From Trebonia sp963773105 (GTDB lineage Bacteria; Actinomycetota; Actinomycetes; Streptosporangiales; Streptosporangiaceae), in contig CAVZAA010000007.1 of the NCBI GenBank assembly GCA_963773105.1, forward strand, positions 1 through 64,000: a DNA stretch of 64,000 bases, read 5' to 3'. Below, piece by piece: positions 8,751-18,843 of this stretch; the first letter of the stretch is position 1, and each line of letters starts with the position of its first letter. A model generated the notes under the pieces. That model did not search any database. It was not told where the DNA came from and worked only from the letters and a program-made list of their open reading frames with translations. Made by a program: the position numbers and the translations under genes.

Positions 8751-9170
8751 GTGCTGGCCACCGCGCCTGCGCCGCCTGAGATAGCGGAGTTGCTTCAGGT
8801 CGAGCGGGACTCGGCAGTGGTCCGCCGGACCCGGCACATGTTCGCGTCCGAGCGGCCCGTGCAACTGGCGACGTCGTACCTGCCGCTCGCGGTGGCGGGA
8901 AGCCAGGACATAGCCCTGCCGGACACTGGGCCTACCGGCTTGTACAAGCGCTTGGCGGAGCGCGGATTCGCGCCTGCGAGGTTCGTCGAAGACATCGAAG
9001 CCCGGCAGCCGCAGAAGGACGAGGCCGAGTTCCTGCGGCTCACGGAAGCCCAGGCAGTGCTGGAAGTGGCCCGGACCGTCTATGCCGCCGATGACACCCC
9101 GCTAGAAGCGGTGATCAATGTCTTCCCGAGCCAGCAATGGCGGCTGTCCTACGAGTGGTCCGCGCCATGA
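8748..9170 (+). pseudogene. GntR-family regulator, C-terminal UTRA part only
   Basis: The frame from APPEIAELLQVERDSAVVRR through RPVQLATSYLPL and GPTGLYKRLAERGF to the stop after SYEWSAP matches the UTRA ligand-binding domain of HutC-type GntR regulators. The winged-helix DNA-binding domain is missing; its place is taken by integrase sequence on the opposite strand. In AICEs such as pSAM2 a GntR protein (KorSA) controls replication and transfer genes, so this is probably the remnant of the element's repressor. Four bases separate it from the SD of the next gene. Confidence 0.8.
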
Positions 9171-9186
9171 AGGGGAGTCATGCGGC

Positions 9187-9618
9187 ATGACCGACCTACC
9201 TCGGCACTCGGTGAGCGTCACAGGCATCGTGTTCCGCGACGACGGCCGCGTGCTTGCCATCCAGCGAGACGACGACCAGCGCTGGGTTCCGCCAGGCGGA
9301 GTCCTCGAGCTGGACGAGTCACCGCCCGACGGCGTAGCGCGCGAAGTGTTCGAAGAGACCGGCCTCCGCGTCCAGGCCGAACGGCTGACCGGCGTCTACA
9401 AGAACATGAAGCTCGGCGTCGTCACGCTTGCGTTCCGCTGCACTTTGCTCGGCGGGCGGCCGCACCCGACCGACGAGGCCCGCAAAGTCGTCTGGCTGAC
9501 CGTCGCCGAGGCCGAGCGCGGCATGCCCGAGGCTCGAGCCGTCAGAGTCACCGATGCATTGGCCACCAACGGAACCGGACCGCCGGTGCGCAGCCACGAT
9601 GGAACGCACCTGCTTTAG
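9187..9618 (+). CDS. Nudix hydrolase (AICE-type)
   Basis: 143 residues from ATG 9187, behind a GGGGAG box; an upstream in-frame ATG overlaps the GntR gene and has no such box. The Nudix box is complete: GGVLELDESPPDGVA followed by REVFEETGL (GX5EX7REUXEEXGU). Nudix enzymes cleave nucleoside-diphosphate-linked substrates using metal held by the EExG helix. The GntR-Nudix order recalls AICEs, in which a Nudix-motif protein (Pif of pSAM2) limits redundant transfer. The role here is an inference from that context; the frame is intact. Confidence 0.85.
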   Translation: MTDLPRHSVSVTGIVFRDDGRVLAIQRDDDQRWVPPGGVLELDESPPDGVAREVFEETGLRVQAERLTGVYKNMKLGVVTLAFRCTLLGGRPHPTDEARKVVWLTVAEAERGMPEARAVRVTDALATNGTGPPVRSHDGTHLL

Positions 9619-9671
9619 TGCCTGCGATAGCGGCAGAGGCTGACAACAGCCGACGGAAGGAGCACCACCCG

Positions 9672-9878
9672 ATGGAGCGCGACATGGCGGGCTTGCTGGA
9701 GAACCTTGACGAGCTGATCGAAGAGAATAAGCGCACCCTCGCGGGGTTCAATATCCGGGGCGACAAGAGCAGCCGGGAGCAGGCGCGCCAGGACGGTCAG
9801 GTCAGGGGCTTGAGGATCGCGCGCCAGGCAATTGCCGAGTGGATCGAAGAGGACAGTGCCGAGGCAACCGGCGGCTAG
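9672..9878 (+). CDS. Small acidic hypothetical protein of the element
   Basis: 68 residues (MERDMAGLLENLDELIEENK to EDSAEATGG), ATG 9672 behind GGAAGGAG. Entirely helical in appearance, charged, with no membrane segment. It lies 53 bp after the Nudix gene in the same direction and so is probably cotranscribed. No family recognised. Confidence 0.6.
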   Translation: MERDMAGLLENLDELIEENKRTLAGFNIRGDKSSREQARQDGQVRGLRIARQAIAEWIEEDSAEATGG

Positions 9879-9998
9879 CCCGGGATCACCGTCCAACCGC
9901 CCAACCGTCGTCCGCCAACTACTGATCTGCGGCAGTCGCGCGCTGGGACTCCGCCTGCCCATACTGAGAGACGGAAGGCTGAGGATTGGAAGGGAAAG

Positions 9999-10514
9999 AT
10001 GACGCACGCTCCGCGACGATTCATCACACAGTCGCCCAGGATTAGGAGGACCATCTGGGTGCTGGCTGTGACGCTGACCATGGCCGCAGCCGTGAGCTGC
10101 GGCAGCTACTCCCTGGGCAGTAAAACGGCCCGAAACGAATCGCAGACTACCGGGCCGCTTCCTGGTCTTTCTGCGGCATTTATCAGTGCTGTGAATTTGA
10201 CCGATGTCCAAATCGTGACCACGAGCACAGCAGCACCGGTCACAGAGGAATCCGCTGTCGCGACAGCCCTGGCCGAGCTGGGTCCGGGATCGTCGCCCTC
10301 GGCGGCAGGGCTCGTCATGCTCACCAATGCTCAGCATCCAGCCGGGGTGCTAGCGTGGGCAATGGAGACAACCGGCAGATTCGCGGGCAGCGGCGGTCCA
10401 GTCGGGATGGGTCATCGACCATCGCCTCCTCCCATGAACTTCCGGGTGGACTTCGTTGATGCCTCGACCGGAGCCTGGCTGGAGGCCGTTTTGGGCTACA
10501 GCTCCAGCTTGTAG
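9999..10514 (+). CDS. Putative lipoprotein of unknown function
   Basis: 171 residues. After a basic N-region, VLAVTLTMAAAVSC forms a hydrophobic signal with a Cys in lipobox position (AVSC at about residue 34), suggesting lipidation and surface exposure. The mature part has a PSAAGLVML and NAQHPAGVLAWAME stretch and ends VDFVDASTGAWLEAVLGYSS, like small secreted proteins with a single compact domain. No named family recognised. The GGAAAG box lies 5 bp before the ATG. Confidence 0.6.
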   Translation: MTHAPRRFITQSPRIRRTIWVLAVTLTMAAAVSCGSYSLGSKTARNESQTTGPLPGLSAAFISAVNLTDVQIVTTSTAAPVTEESAVATALAELGPGSSPSAAGLVMLTNAQHPAGVLAWAMETTGRFAGSGGPVGMGHRPSPPPMNFRVDFVDASTGAWLEAVLGYSSSL

Positions 10515-11113
10515 CCACGGCGAGGACGACTGTCGCGGATCAGTCGTCGCATCAAACATCAGGTTGATAGGCCCTTGTGACAACTTTCTCTACGGTTTCA
10601 AGGGCGCACCTGACGGTGCGCCGCACGTCTACCGGCGCGACAGCCGGAACCGTGGGTTGCGCAGAACTGCCGGGGGACATCACGCGGAACGCGGATTGCC
10701 ATCAGTGTTAGCCAGTCACACCGGGCACCGCTCTGCCGCTGGGGCCGCGCTGTAGTCCGGACGCTCTCGCTTGAGGCTTCGCGCCCGGACGAGCGCGCCC
10801 CGCGTCGGCGGGCCCGAGCCTGTCACCTGGGGCGCGCGTCGGTTACGACCTCGCGGATGCCAAAGCGGACTAGCCGTGCCCGGGAGTGGCCGACCACCAG
10901 AGCGACGCGCACCGCAGCAAACCTCACGATCGGTCAACGTCGGGACTCCCCAGTTGGCACCTGCGCGGTTCAGGGAGAAGTGCGTTCCCAGAACCGCCAC
11001 GGGCCAGGGTTAAGAGCGCCGGGGAACCCGTCAAGCTCCGGCCCCAAGATCTTTCAAAGAGCGAAACATCTTGGTTCCTGCACTTGACGGAACCCTTCGA
11101 CAGGCGTTCAGGA
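10515..11113. other. Intergenic stretch with hairpins
   Basis: No gene recognised. A perfect 8-bp stem (GGCGCACC, loop TGAC, GGTGCGCC) at 10603-10622 may end the lipoprotein transcript, though no T-run follows. At 11028-11090 two nested inverted repeats are found: CCGTCAAG with CTTGACGG outside, and CCAAGAT with ATCTTGG (11044-11050, 11068-11074) inside. Confidence 0.45.
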
Positions 11114-11395
11114 CTAGGCCCGCTGCTCACTGCCAGGCGCCTCTAGCCTGACCGCGTGTCGCCTGATGTGAGAGGCCGTGGCCGTGGTTATTCCGCCGAC
11201 GAGCCCGACGAGCCCGCCAGCGAGGGCAGCAGGAAACCCGAGTTCGACGACGGCAAACGGGGCAGTAGGCGCATAGGCGAACAGTCCGACAACCAGTCCG
11301 GCGATCCCGCCAGTGACCCCTGCAATGAGAGCGCCGAGGATGGCCCACCGAACAAGCATCGGCTCCCGCCGTATCGCGGCAGCGAAGGATTTCAT
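11114..11395 (-). CDS. Small glycine-rich membrane protein
   Basis: 93 residues, ATG 11395. Two hydrophobic segments: WAILGALIAGVTGGIAGLVV and FPAALAGGLVGLVGGITTA, with regularly spaced glycines of the glycine-zipper kind. Basic N-terminus MKSFAAAIRREP. Function unknown; it is the last gene before att copy 3, so it belongs to the integrated unit. Confidence 0.55.
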   Translation of the reverse strand: MKSFAAAIRREPMLVRWAILGALIAGVTGGIAGLVVGLFAYAPTAPFAVVELGFPAALAGGLVGLVGGITTATASHIRRHAVRLEAPGSEQRA

Positions 11396-11555
11396 GCCTC
11401 AGTGTCGCATATGCGACTTGCAACTTCCGCGCGGAGCTCGCGTGCCCCCGGCGTGCCCGACGCGGGCTGAAACGAGCGACATCGAGCAGCACTAGGGCGA
11501 CGACGAAACCAAGCCTGATCAGCATCGCTGCAGGAGGCGAGGGTACTCGAACAGA

Positions 11556-11599
11556 CCTCCTAAGCGGTAGGTCCCGCGTTCGAGTCGCGGTCGGGGCGC
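11556..11599 (+). repeat. att copy 3: tRNA 3' end
   Basis: CCTCCTAAGCGG followed by the same T-arm and acceptor segment as copies 1 and 2; no tRNA 5' half precedes it. It closes the 3.5-kb unit that begins at att copy 2 and opens the roughly 21-kb unit that ends at copy 4. Confidence 0.85.
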
Positions 11600-11903
11600 T
11601 CGGTTCGCGTTGTCTGACCTACATGAAGGCATTGATGACGGCGGGGTTCGGATGGCCGGTTGATCGTTCCGGTTGTGGGGATTTGTTGGGGATCTTGGTC
11701 TGTCGGTGGGATGCGGGACTGCTTAGCGCGTCAACCCGGGGCGGAAGACTGACCAGATCGCGGCGGGACGCTGCGCCACCGTTGTCCGAGAAGCTTCGGG
11801 CGGGTCTGTAGATTCCTTGCTGGCACTGTGAGCTTTCCCCGACTAGACGACCGTCATCTCACCGTCCAGGTGACCACAGAAGATCCGTCTAAATGACCAT
11901 GAG
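11600..11903. other. Short non-coding stretch with a 17-bp direct repeat
   Basis: No gene seen. ACCGTCCAGGTGACCAC at 11861-11877 recurs with one change at 11907-11923 (period 46 bp), overlapping the start of the ATPase remnant. Confidence 0.4.
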
Positions 11904-12523
11904 ATGACCGTCCAAGTGACCACGGCCCCCTTGCTCTTAAGGCACTTGGTCATCGACGAGATCCAGCTCGCGCCTGAGCTGCTGAGGGCGATCAAGGTCC
12001 TGGTCGATCTCGATCCGCGCCCAGGGCGCTTTCTCCTGACCGGGTCCTCCCGGATCCTCGCCCTGCGGAGCCTTCCCGACGCCCTGCCGGGTCGCATGGA
12101 GGTCATCGAGCTCTGGCCATTCGCCCAGGGGGAGATCGACGGCGGGCCCGACCTGTTCGTCGACTCGGCCTTCCGGCACGGCGCCGCCATCGAGCATTCG
12201 TCACGGATGCGGAAGCGCGACTACCTGGAACTGGCTGTCGTCGGCGGCTTCCCGGAGGGGCAGGGGGACATGCTCAGGCTGCTGTCGCTTCTGGCCGGGC
12301 GGGTAAGCGGCCTGCTCGTCCCGGACACCCTCGCGGGACAGGCGGGAATCCCGCGGACAACCCTGTCCGAACTGAGGACCTCGCGGGCCTGCGGAACCTC
12401 GCGAGCCACCTTGGCGACAAGTTCATCGCAGGGTATGTCCTGTATACCGGCCAGCAGACCCTCTCTTACGGCGGCAGGATCAAAGCAATGCCGATGGACG
12501 CGCTCTGGCTCCTGGCACCGTAA
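11904..12523 (+). pseudogene. AAA_14/DUF4143-type ATPase, broken remnant
   Basis: From about 11940 the frame reads LVIDEIQLAPELLRAIK (Walker B with VIDEIQ), FLLTGSSR (sensor 1), LPGRMEVIELWPFAQGEI and RDYLELAVVGGFPE, a run typical of AAA_14 ATPases with a DUF4143 tail. The Walker A region is missing at the front, an internal part is deleted, and the C-terminal end (DKFIAGYVLYTGQQ to LWLLAP, stop at 12521) lies in another frame. Confidence 0.75.
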
Positions 12524-13229
12524 CGGTGGCAGAGCGCCTGCGCCCGCGCGCCTCGGCCAGCGCTACGGAAACGCCGATCAGCAGCCTCCTCCCGACAGCG
12601 ACGATCGGATTGTCCTCGTGATGAGCGTGCGCACCGCAGGCGCAGCAAGACGTTCGTAACCGCAGTCGACGCCGGTCAAACTAGTCAGGCTTAACGCCTG
12701 TTCCATCACCGCGTCATGGAGAACGACGTCAGATCGGACAGTGGCTCGTAAGGAGGGTCGCTGGAGACGCTTACCGCCACGCCCCGTAGCGTCCACTGAC
12801 CGCATTGCGCACGCAGAACCGGAAATTCAGGATGATGTCGTAGTACTTGTCGCTTCCGCTCTGGTGGCTCGGGATGATCTTCGCAAAATCGATGCACAAT
12901 CTTGACGAAGCTCGCCGATTTCACGAGAGCATCCGATGGCCTGAAGAAGCAGCAGGTCATCAGTGATGAGATCGGCGTCCGCGCCGTCAACGTCGCGGCT
13001 GCCGGAGAAGCATGGTCCCGCAATGCACAGGCGCGCCCCGGGTCGTCGCTGGTCGAGGCAGCGTAACGGAGTTTTCGGTTGCGCTCGTCTCCTATGTCGC
13101 CGGTTCGGTGAAGTGCGTCGTACCAGGCGCCTATGTATGGGCGGGCCCGGGGCGCCAATCGCCGCCCGTGGCGATCGCGATGATGTCGTCGGCGTCGAGC
13201 GGGAGGTCGACGACATAGTGACTGGCGAG
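12524..13229. other. Degenerate region between ATPase and transposase remnants
   Basis: No intact gene. On the minus strand about 12774-12890 reads IIPSHQSGSDKYYDIILNFR and ends in TAA, which looks like the decayed 3' end of a protein gene I cannot name. The rest is unassigned. Confidence 0.3.
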
Positions 13230-13865
13230 GCGCGGGGGGCTGAGCGCAGGGCCGGCGCGCTGAGCCTGGCGGCGGGCAGGTCGAGCATGCTGCGGCTGGT
13301 CGTGGCCCAGCTCGACCCCGCGACTGGGACCGTGAGGGTCCTGGGAGTGGACGACTTCGCGTTCCGCCGCGGCCGGGACTACGGGGCCTTCCTGGTCAAC
13401 GTCGAGACCGGCGACCCCGTGGCCCTGCTGCGCGACCGCGAGGCGGCCACCGCCCAGGACGCTCCTGACCTGCAGCAGGCCGCGGCTGCGGCGGCCGCCC
13501 GGCGGGCGGAGGACTCCGACCTGGCGGTCCGCACCCGCCAGCGGTGCGAGCTGGTCCAGGCGCTCCGCGCTCAGGGCAAGGGCATCAAGCCGATCGCACG
13601 CGAGACCGGCGTGGCCAAGGAGACCGTCCGCCGCTTCTACCGCGCCGCCACCGCCGACGAGCTGCTCGCCAAGATCAGGGACGGACGGCAGTCGCTGCTC
13701 GACGATCACAAGCCCTACCTGCACCAGCGGTGGAACGAGGGCTGCACCAACGTCCGCCAGCTGCACGCCGAGCTGCGCGAGCGCGGCTTCAAGGGCGGCT
13801 CCGGCACCATCCGCGACTACATGCTGCCGTTCCGCGAGGCAGGCGCCGCCCCGCCGAGTCCGGGC
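13230..13865 (+). pseudogene. ISL3-family transposase fragment
   Basis: The frame reads LRLVVAQLDPATGTVRVLGV, DDFAFRRGRDYGAFLVNVET and GDPVALLRDREA, the start of the ISL3 (IS204/IS1165) catalytic domain. It then jumps to RTRQRCELVQALRAQGKGIK and TGVAKETVRRFYRA, which belong further along the protein, so an internal segment is deleted near 13446. The frame loses family likeness after LPFREAGAAPP (about 13860). An inactive remnant. Confidence 0.8.
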
Positions 13866-13918
13866 GGCCGGCGCTCGCCGGGCGGCGTGCGGCGTGCGGC
13901 GTGTCAGCCGCTCAACGC

Positions 13919-14259
13919 TCAACCGGTAAGGGAGATGGCCAGGTAGGCGAGCGTGATCGCGAGGGCCAGCAGGGCCGGTGCCGTCTCTTTCCCGCTGTCC
14001 GCTGCCTGCCGGTGGGTGATCACGGCGCCGAGGAGCAGCAGGACCATCCCGGCCGCCGCGGCCACGCCGAGAGGATGCCAGCGCAGGCCGATCAATACTC
14101 CTGCGGCGGCGGCTAGCTCGGCTGCCCCGATGAGCTGGTACGTGCTCCAGGGGTCGCGAAGTGCGCGGCGGACTGCCGCATCTTCGGGTGGCCAAGCAGT
14201 TTGCCGGCCGCCGGGAGCAGGCAGCCGGTGGCGAGCAGCAGGGAAACAGCGACGAACAT
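13919..14259 (-). pseudogene. DoxX-like membrane protein, one frameshift
   Basis: About 113 residues. From ATG 14259 (AGGAAG box): MFVAVSLLLATGCLLPAAGK and LGHPKMRQSAAHF; after a 1-nt indel near 14152 the DoxX-like remainder continues WSTYQLIGAAELAAAAGVLI, two further hydrophobic helices, and ends AYLAISLTG. DoxX-type proteins are four-helix membrane proteins often found beside oxidoreductases. It starts 9 bp after the hydroxylase stop, so it is the last gene of the operon that begins at 19994. It may be intact if the indel is a sequence error. Confidence 0.7.
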
Positions 14260-14268
14260 GGGAACTTC

Positions 14269-15976
14269 CTAGGGTGCGGGCGGGAACGGATGGGCAGGTT
14301 CGGGGTGAACCGGCGGGCGAGCCGCCGCCGGGCCGCCGCGCGCGGGTATGGCCGGGATGTGCCAGGGCAGGCGCGGTAGCCGGCTCCGGGGTTCGGCCGC
14401 CGCGACCACGCGGTCGGGGCGGACGATGACGGTCAGCGCTGGGTTGGCCGCCAGCGCCTGCAGGCTAGTGGACTGGCCGTCGGCGAGGCGGACGTCGGTC
14501 CAGTCGGGGTCTGCGTTCGTGCCGGGTTGTGCGGGTGTTCCGGTGCCGGGTGCGCTGATCCGCACGAGGATGAGGCCGTGACTGCGGCAGAAGAGGGCCA
14601 GTTGGGCGTCGGGGCGACGTGCGGTGAGCACGGCGGTGCGTCCGGCCAGGATGGTGTCCAGCCGGACCGGCGGTCCGCCGCCGGCGGAGACCAGCGGGTT
14701 GGGGATTAGGGCGCCGGGTCGCAGCCCGACGGGCAGGCGGGGCGGGAGGAGACGCCGCGGGGGGTGGTTCAGGGCGCCGGTCTTCAGCCGGGGCGTGGCG
14801 GTGGAGGCCATGGCCTGGCGGATGCGTTCGCTGCGGACGGCGGCGGCTAGGGCGATCCGGCGGACGGCGGCGGCCCGGTCCTGGCCGCCGGTCATCGCCC
14901 AGCCGACCCTGACGGCTTTTTTCACCATGGCTCTGGCGTGCGGGCGGCGTTCGGCGTCGTAGGTGGCGAGCAGGTCTTCTGCGGCCTGGCCGGTGAGGAC
15001 GTGCGCGAGCTTCCAGGCGAGGTTGTCGGCGTCGCGCAGCCCGGCCGCCAGGCCCTGGCCGATGAACGGCGGGGTGAGGTGGGCGGCGTCGCCGAGCAGG
15101 AAGACGCGCCCGGCCTGGAAGCGGGACGCCAGCCGGGCCCGGAAGGTGTAGACGGCGCTGCGGGTGATCCGCAGGCCGGCCAGGTCGTCGCGTCCGGTCC
15201 AGGGCCGCAGCAGCTGGCCGAGGGCCTGCGGGGTGATCAGGTCTGCTTCGTCTTCGCCGTCGCGCAGCTGGAACTCCCAGCGGTACCGGTCCCCGGTGAC
15301 CTGCATGAAGGTGGCGGCCCGGGCGGGGTCGCAGACCTGTTCCACGCCGTCCCAGGTGTTAAGGCTTGTTTCCGCCTGGATGTCGATCACGAGCCAGCGT
15401 TCGGTGAAGCCGAGGTCGTCCATAGTGATCCCGGCCAGCTTCCGTATGGTGCTGCCGGCGCCGTCGCAGCCGAGCACGACCTGCCCGGTGAACGACTGCG
15501 GGTTCGCCGGCGACGCGGGCGTGCACCCGCACGGGATCCGCGGTGAGCGGACTGAGCGTGCCGTCCATCTCGGATACCTCGGCTCCGCGGTGGAAGCTGA
15601 TCAGCGGGTGCTCCTCGACCCGGGAGAGCATGAGCTCTTCCAGGTCGGGCTGGTGGAACATGTTCGCCTGCGGGAAGCCGTGCGGGCCGGCCTGCTGCTC
15701 GCGGCGGAACTCGGCCAGCACGCGGTGCCTGGCGTCTAGCAGCCGCAGCCCGCTGCCGGGCCGGGACCGGGCCAGGAACTGTTCGCTGACGCCGATCCGG
15801 TCCAGAGTCCTGGCGACCTCGTCGTCCAGGTGCACGGCACGGGGCTGCGGGTGGGGCTGGGTGTGGCGTTCGAGCAGGGTGACGGGGATCCCGAGGTCGG
15901 CCAGCAGCAGGGCCGCGGTGCAGCCGACCGGGCCGGCGCCGACGACGATGACGGGCTCTTGGATGTTCACGGTCAT
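14269..15976 (-). pseudogene. MhpA-like FAD-dependent aromatic hydroxylase, one frameshift
   Basis: Class A flavoprotein monooxygenase, about 569 aa. N-terminus VIVVGAGPVGCTAALLL (Rossmann GxGxxG, FAD) from ATG 15976; DG-type motif around LGCDGAGSTIRKLAG; FAD motif RVFLLGDAAHLTPPFIGQG followed by LRDADNLAWKLA, as in 3-(3-hydroxyphenyl)propionate hydroxylases. A 1-nt indel near 15490 separates the halves. Such enzymes ortho-hydroxylate phenols to catechols, the substrate type of the extradiol dioxygenase four genes upstream in the same operon. The starting compound cannot be told from sequence. Confidence 0.85.
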
Positions 15977-15993
15977 ATCCGCCTTTCGGATGG

Positions 15994-17875
15994 TCAGTTC
16001 GCGGCCGTTCGGCCAGCCGGCGACGGCGCGGGGCGGACGGTGAGGGCGAATCCGGCGAGGGCGTCGCGGACCTGGCCGGGGTCGGCGCCGGTCACGGTGA
16101 CGACCAGCCGCCCGTGCTCGTGCGCCGCGGTGGCGCGGGCGTCGTCCAGGCCCGCCGCGGCCAGCGCGTCGGTCACCGCGCGGGCGGCGGCGTCGGCGGC
16201 CAGCGCGGGCTTGAACTGCTTGCCCACCGCGGTGACCGGGATCGCGTCGACCGGGTAGATGCGTTTCGGCCGGGCGGCGGGCTCGCCGATCGCGGCGGCG
16301 GCCCAGGCCGAGCAGTTCGGCCTCGTCGAACCGGCCGGGTCCGGCGGGGACGACGTAGGCGACGGGGATCTCGCCGGAGTGCCGGTCGGGGCGGCCGACG
16401 GCGGCTGCGTGGCGGACGGCGGGGTGGCGCAGCAGGGCTTCCTCGATCACCCGGGGGTCGATGTTGTGGCCGCCGCGGATGATGAGGTCCTTGGCCCGGC
16501 CGGTGAGGTACACGAAGCCGTCGACGTCGACGCTGCCGAGGTCCCCGGTGTTCAGCCAGCCGTCGCGGACGACGCCCTCCGGGCTCACCCGGGGGCCGCC
16601 GAGGGCCGGATCGGTGACGTAGCCGGCGAACACGGCGGGCCCGCCGATCGCGAGCACGCCGGCCTCGCCGGGGGCGCAGTCCGCCCACGATCCGTCGTCG
16701 CCGATCCGGACCGTTTTGATCCGCTGTCCGGGCAGGGCGCGGCCGACGGACCCGGCCCGTTCCTCGCCCGGCCTGGTCCAGGTGCTGGCGCAGGTCGCCT
16801 CGGTGAGCCCGTAGCCCTCCAGCAGGGGGCGCCCGGTGTGCCGGGCGAAGTCCGCGCGGACCGACGACGGCAGCGGGGCCGCGCCGACGATCGGCAGCCG
16901 CAGCGAGCTGATGTCGGCGTCGACCGGGAGCTGCGCCAGGGCGCCGTAGACGGTGGGGACGGCCGACATCGCCGCGATCCGGTAGTGCTCGACGATCTTC
17001 CAGAACCGGGCGTACAGGGCCGGGTCGCGGTAGCCGGCCGGGCCGGGCCACACCACCCGGGCGCCGCTGAACATGGGGGCGATGCCGGTGACGATCAGGG
17101 CGTTGACGTGGAACAGCGGCAGGCCGCCCAGCATCGCCTCCCCTGCAGCCAGCCCGCTGCACTGGGCGATCCCGTGGCCGCAGGCGAGCTGGTTGGCGTG
17201 GGTGTGCGCGGCGATCTTCGGGGCGCCGGTGGTGCCGCCGGTGGGCACGAACGCCGCGATATCCCCTGCGGCCGGCAGGTCCGCGCAGGCCAGGTGGCCG
17301 GAAGGCTGCCCGGCGATCACGTCGTCCAGGTAGGCGACGACTAGGCCGCGGGCAGCCCCGTCGCGGTTAGCGGAGACGTCGCCGTGCTCGTCCAGGGCGG
17401 GCGGGTCGCCGTGCGCGCCGTCCGGCCGCAGCGCGAGAACAACGCTCATGCCCGCCTGGCGGGCCACCTCGAGCAGCCGCGGCCACGCCTGAGGGTCCAG
17501 TTCCGGCCCGGCCGCGACCATGACCCGGGATCCGGTCCGGCGGATCAGCCCGGCGATCCGCTCGCCGCTGAGCGCGGGGTTAACGGGAGCGGCGATCCCG
17601 GCGGCCTGCGCGGCCAAGGTGGCGGCGTAAAGCACCGACGTGTTGACGCTGCTGAGCGTCACCGCGTCCGGGCGCCCCACCCCGAGGGCGGTCAGCGCGT
17701 TCGCGATCCGCGTCACCGTGTTCGCCAGCTCGGCGTAGGTCCAGGTGAGGCAGCGGGTGTAGTCGCCCGGGTCCGGGATCCACTGAGTGGCCACGCCGTC
17801 GGGCCAGGCGGTGGCGGCGTCCAGCAGCAGCTGGTAGGTCGACTCCGGCTTTGGCAGGATCTGCGGCGCGGTCAT
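15994..17875 (-). pseudogene. Acyl-/aryl-CoA ligase (adenylate-forming), one frameshift
   Basis: About 626 aa. ATG 17875 overlaps the upstream gene's stop (ATGA). AMP-binding loop VPTGGTTGAPKIAAHTHAN, GYGLTEATCAS, the NTGDLGSVDVDGFVYLTGRA hinge and IRGGHNIDPRVIEEAL identify the ANL superfamily; the catalytic Lys lies in AVGKQFKPAL, reached only after a 1-nt indel near 16308. It would load a carboxylate onto CoA. Inside a ring-cleavage operon the likely substrate is an aromatic or ring-fission acid; this is inferred from neighbours. A 100-residue tail beyond the Lys is unusual. Confidence 0.85.
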
Positions 17876-18843
17876 GATGTCTTCCCCACGACGGTGTTGC
17901 GCTGGGTGCCGAGGTCGAGCTGCCCGGTGGCGATGGTGGCGATGGCGGCGGTGATGACGTCGCCGTCCTTGAGGTAGCGGGGGTTGGCGGCCTGCCGCTT
18001 GAAGAACAGCTTCCATTTGGTGGCGGGGGGCAGCAGCCCGGCGAGCTTTTCGGTGATCTTGGGAGGTGCCTTCAGCGCGGTGCCGCCCGGCGTGCCGGTC
18101 AGCAGCAGGTCGCCCGGGGCCATCGGCTGGAACCGGGACAGCAGGGTCAGCGCCCGCGCCGGACCGACGATCATGTCCGCCGCGGTGCTGTCCTGGCGCA
18201 CCTCGCCGTTGACCGACAGGGTCAGCCGCAGCGAGCGCAGCCGGGCCAGGTCGGCGGCGTCCACCAGGGTCAGCCACGGCCCCAGCGGGGTGAAGGTCGG
18301 GTACGACTTGGCCTCGTAGAACTGGGTCTTGGTGAGCTGGACCTGCCGGGCGCTGACGTCGTTGGCGACCACGAGCGCGGCGACGTAACGGGCCAGGCCG
18401 TCCTCGGTCACCGTGGTGCCGACCGGCAGGTCCGCTCCGATGACCAGGCCGAGTTCGACCTCGTAGTCGAGGAAGCCGACCCCGTCGGGGCGGACGATGT
18501 CCCCGGTCGGCCCGGTGATGGAATGCGAGGCCTTGCGGAAGAAGGCCGGCGGGACCGCATCCGGGTCAAGCCCGGAGTCGGTGGCGTGCGAGCGGTAGTT
18601 CACCATCTGCGCGATGACCCGGGCGGGGGCGGTCACCGGGCTGAGCAGCTGCAGGGACTCCGCGGGAACCGCTTCCTGCGGCGCGCTGATCGCGGTGGCC
18701 TGCGCGGCCTGGACGGCCGCTTCCAGGGCCACCCGGTCCGCGAGCAGCCGGGCTGTCGTGTCGGCGGCCACGCCGAGCCGGATCAGCCCGGCGGGCGTCA
18801 CCGCCCACCAGCCCTCGGCGGTGCGGGCGAGGCGCGCGTTCAT
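17872..18843 (-). CDS. FAH-family hydrolase/hydratase-decarboxylase
   Basis: 323 residues. The fumarylacetoacetate hydrolase fold core is seen in VIAQMVNYRSHATDSG, FFRKASHSITGPTGDIV, FLDYEVELGLVIG (metal-binding Glu pair), GYVAALVVANDVSARQ-like strand and LLTGTPGGTALKAPP. A roughly 80-residue N-terminal domain precedes it, as in family members that act on acylpyruvates or hydroxymuconate products of meta cleavage. It overlaps both neighbours by 4 bp (ATGA), showing tight coupling. The exact reaction cannot be fixed from sequence. Confidence 0.85.
   Translation of the reverse strand: MNARLARTAEGWWAVTPAGLIRLGVAADTTARLLADRVALEAAVQAAQATAISAPQEAVPAESLQLLSPVTAPARVIAQMVNYRSHATDSGLDPDAVPPAFFRKASHSITGPTGDIVRPDGVGFLDYEVELGLVIGADLPVGTTVTEDGLARYVAALVVANDVSARQVQLTKTQFYEAKSYPTFTPLGPWLTLVDAADLARLRSLRLTLSVNGEVRQDSTAADMIVGPARALTLLSRFQPMAPGDLLLTGTPGGTALKAPPKITEKLAGLLPPATKWKLFFKRQAANPRYLKDGDVITAAIATIATGQLDLGTQRNTVVGKTS

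Noticed and set aside
15359..18277. A 972-codon leftward open frame
   Set aside because: Most of it is a patchwork: antisense-type text, then the CoA ligase up to its frameshift, then shifted text, then the MhpA-like N-terminus. The two real genes are listed separately.
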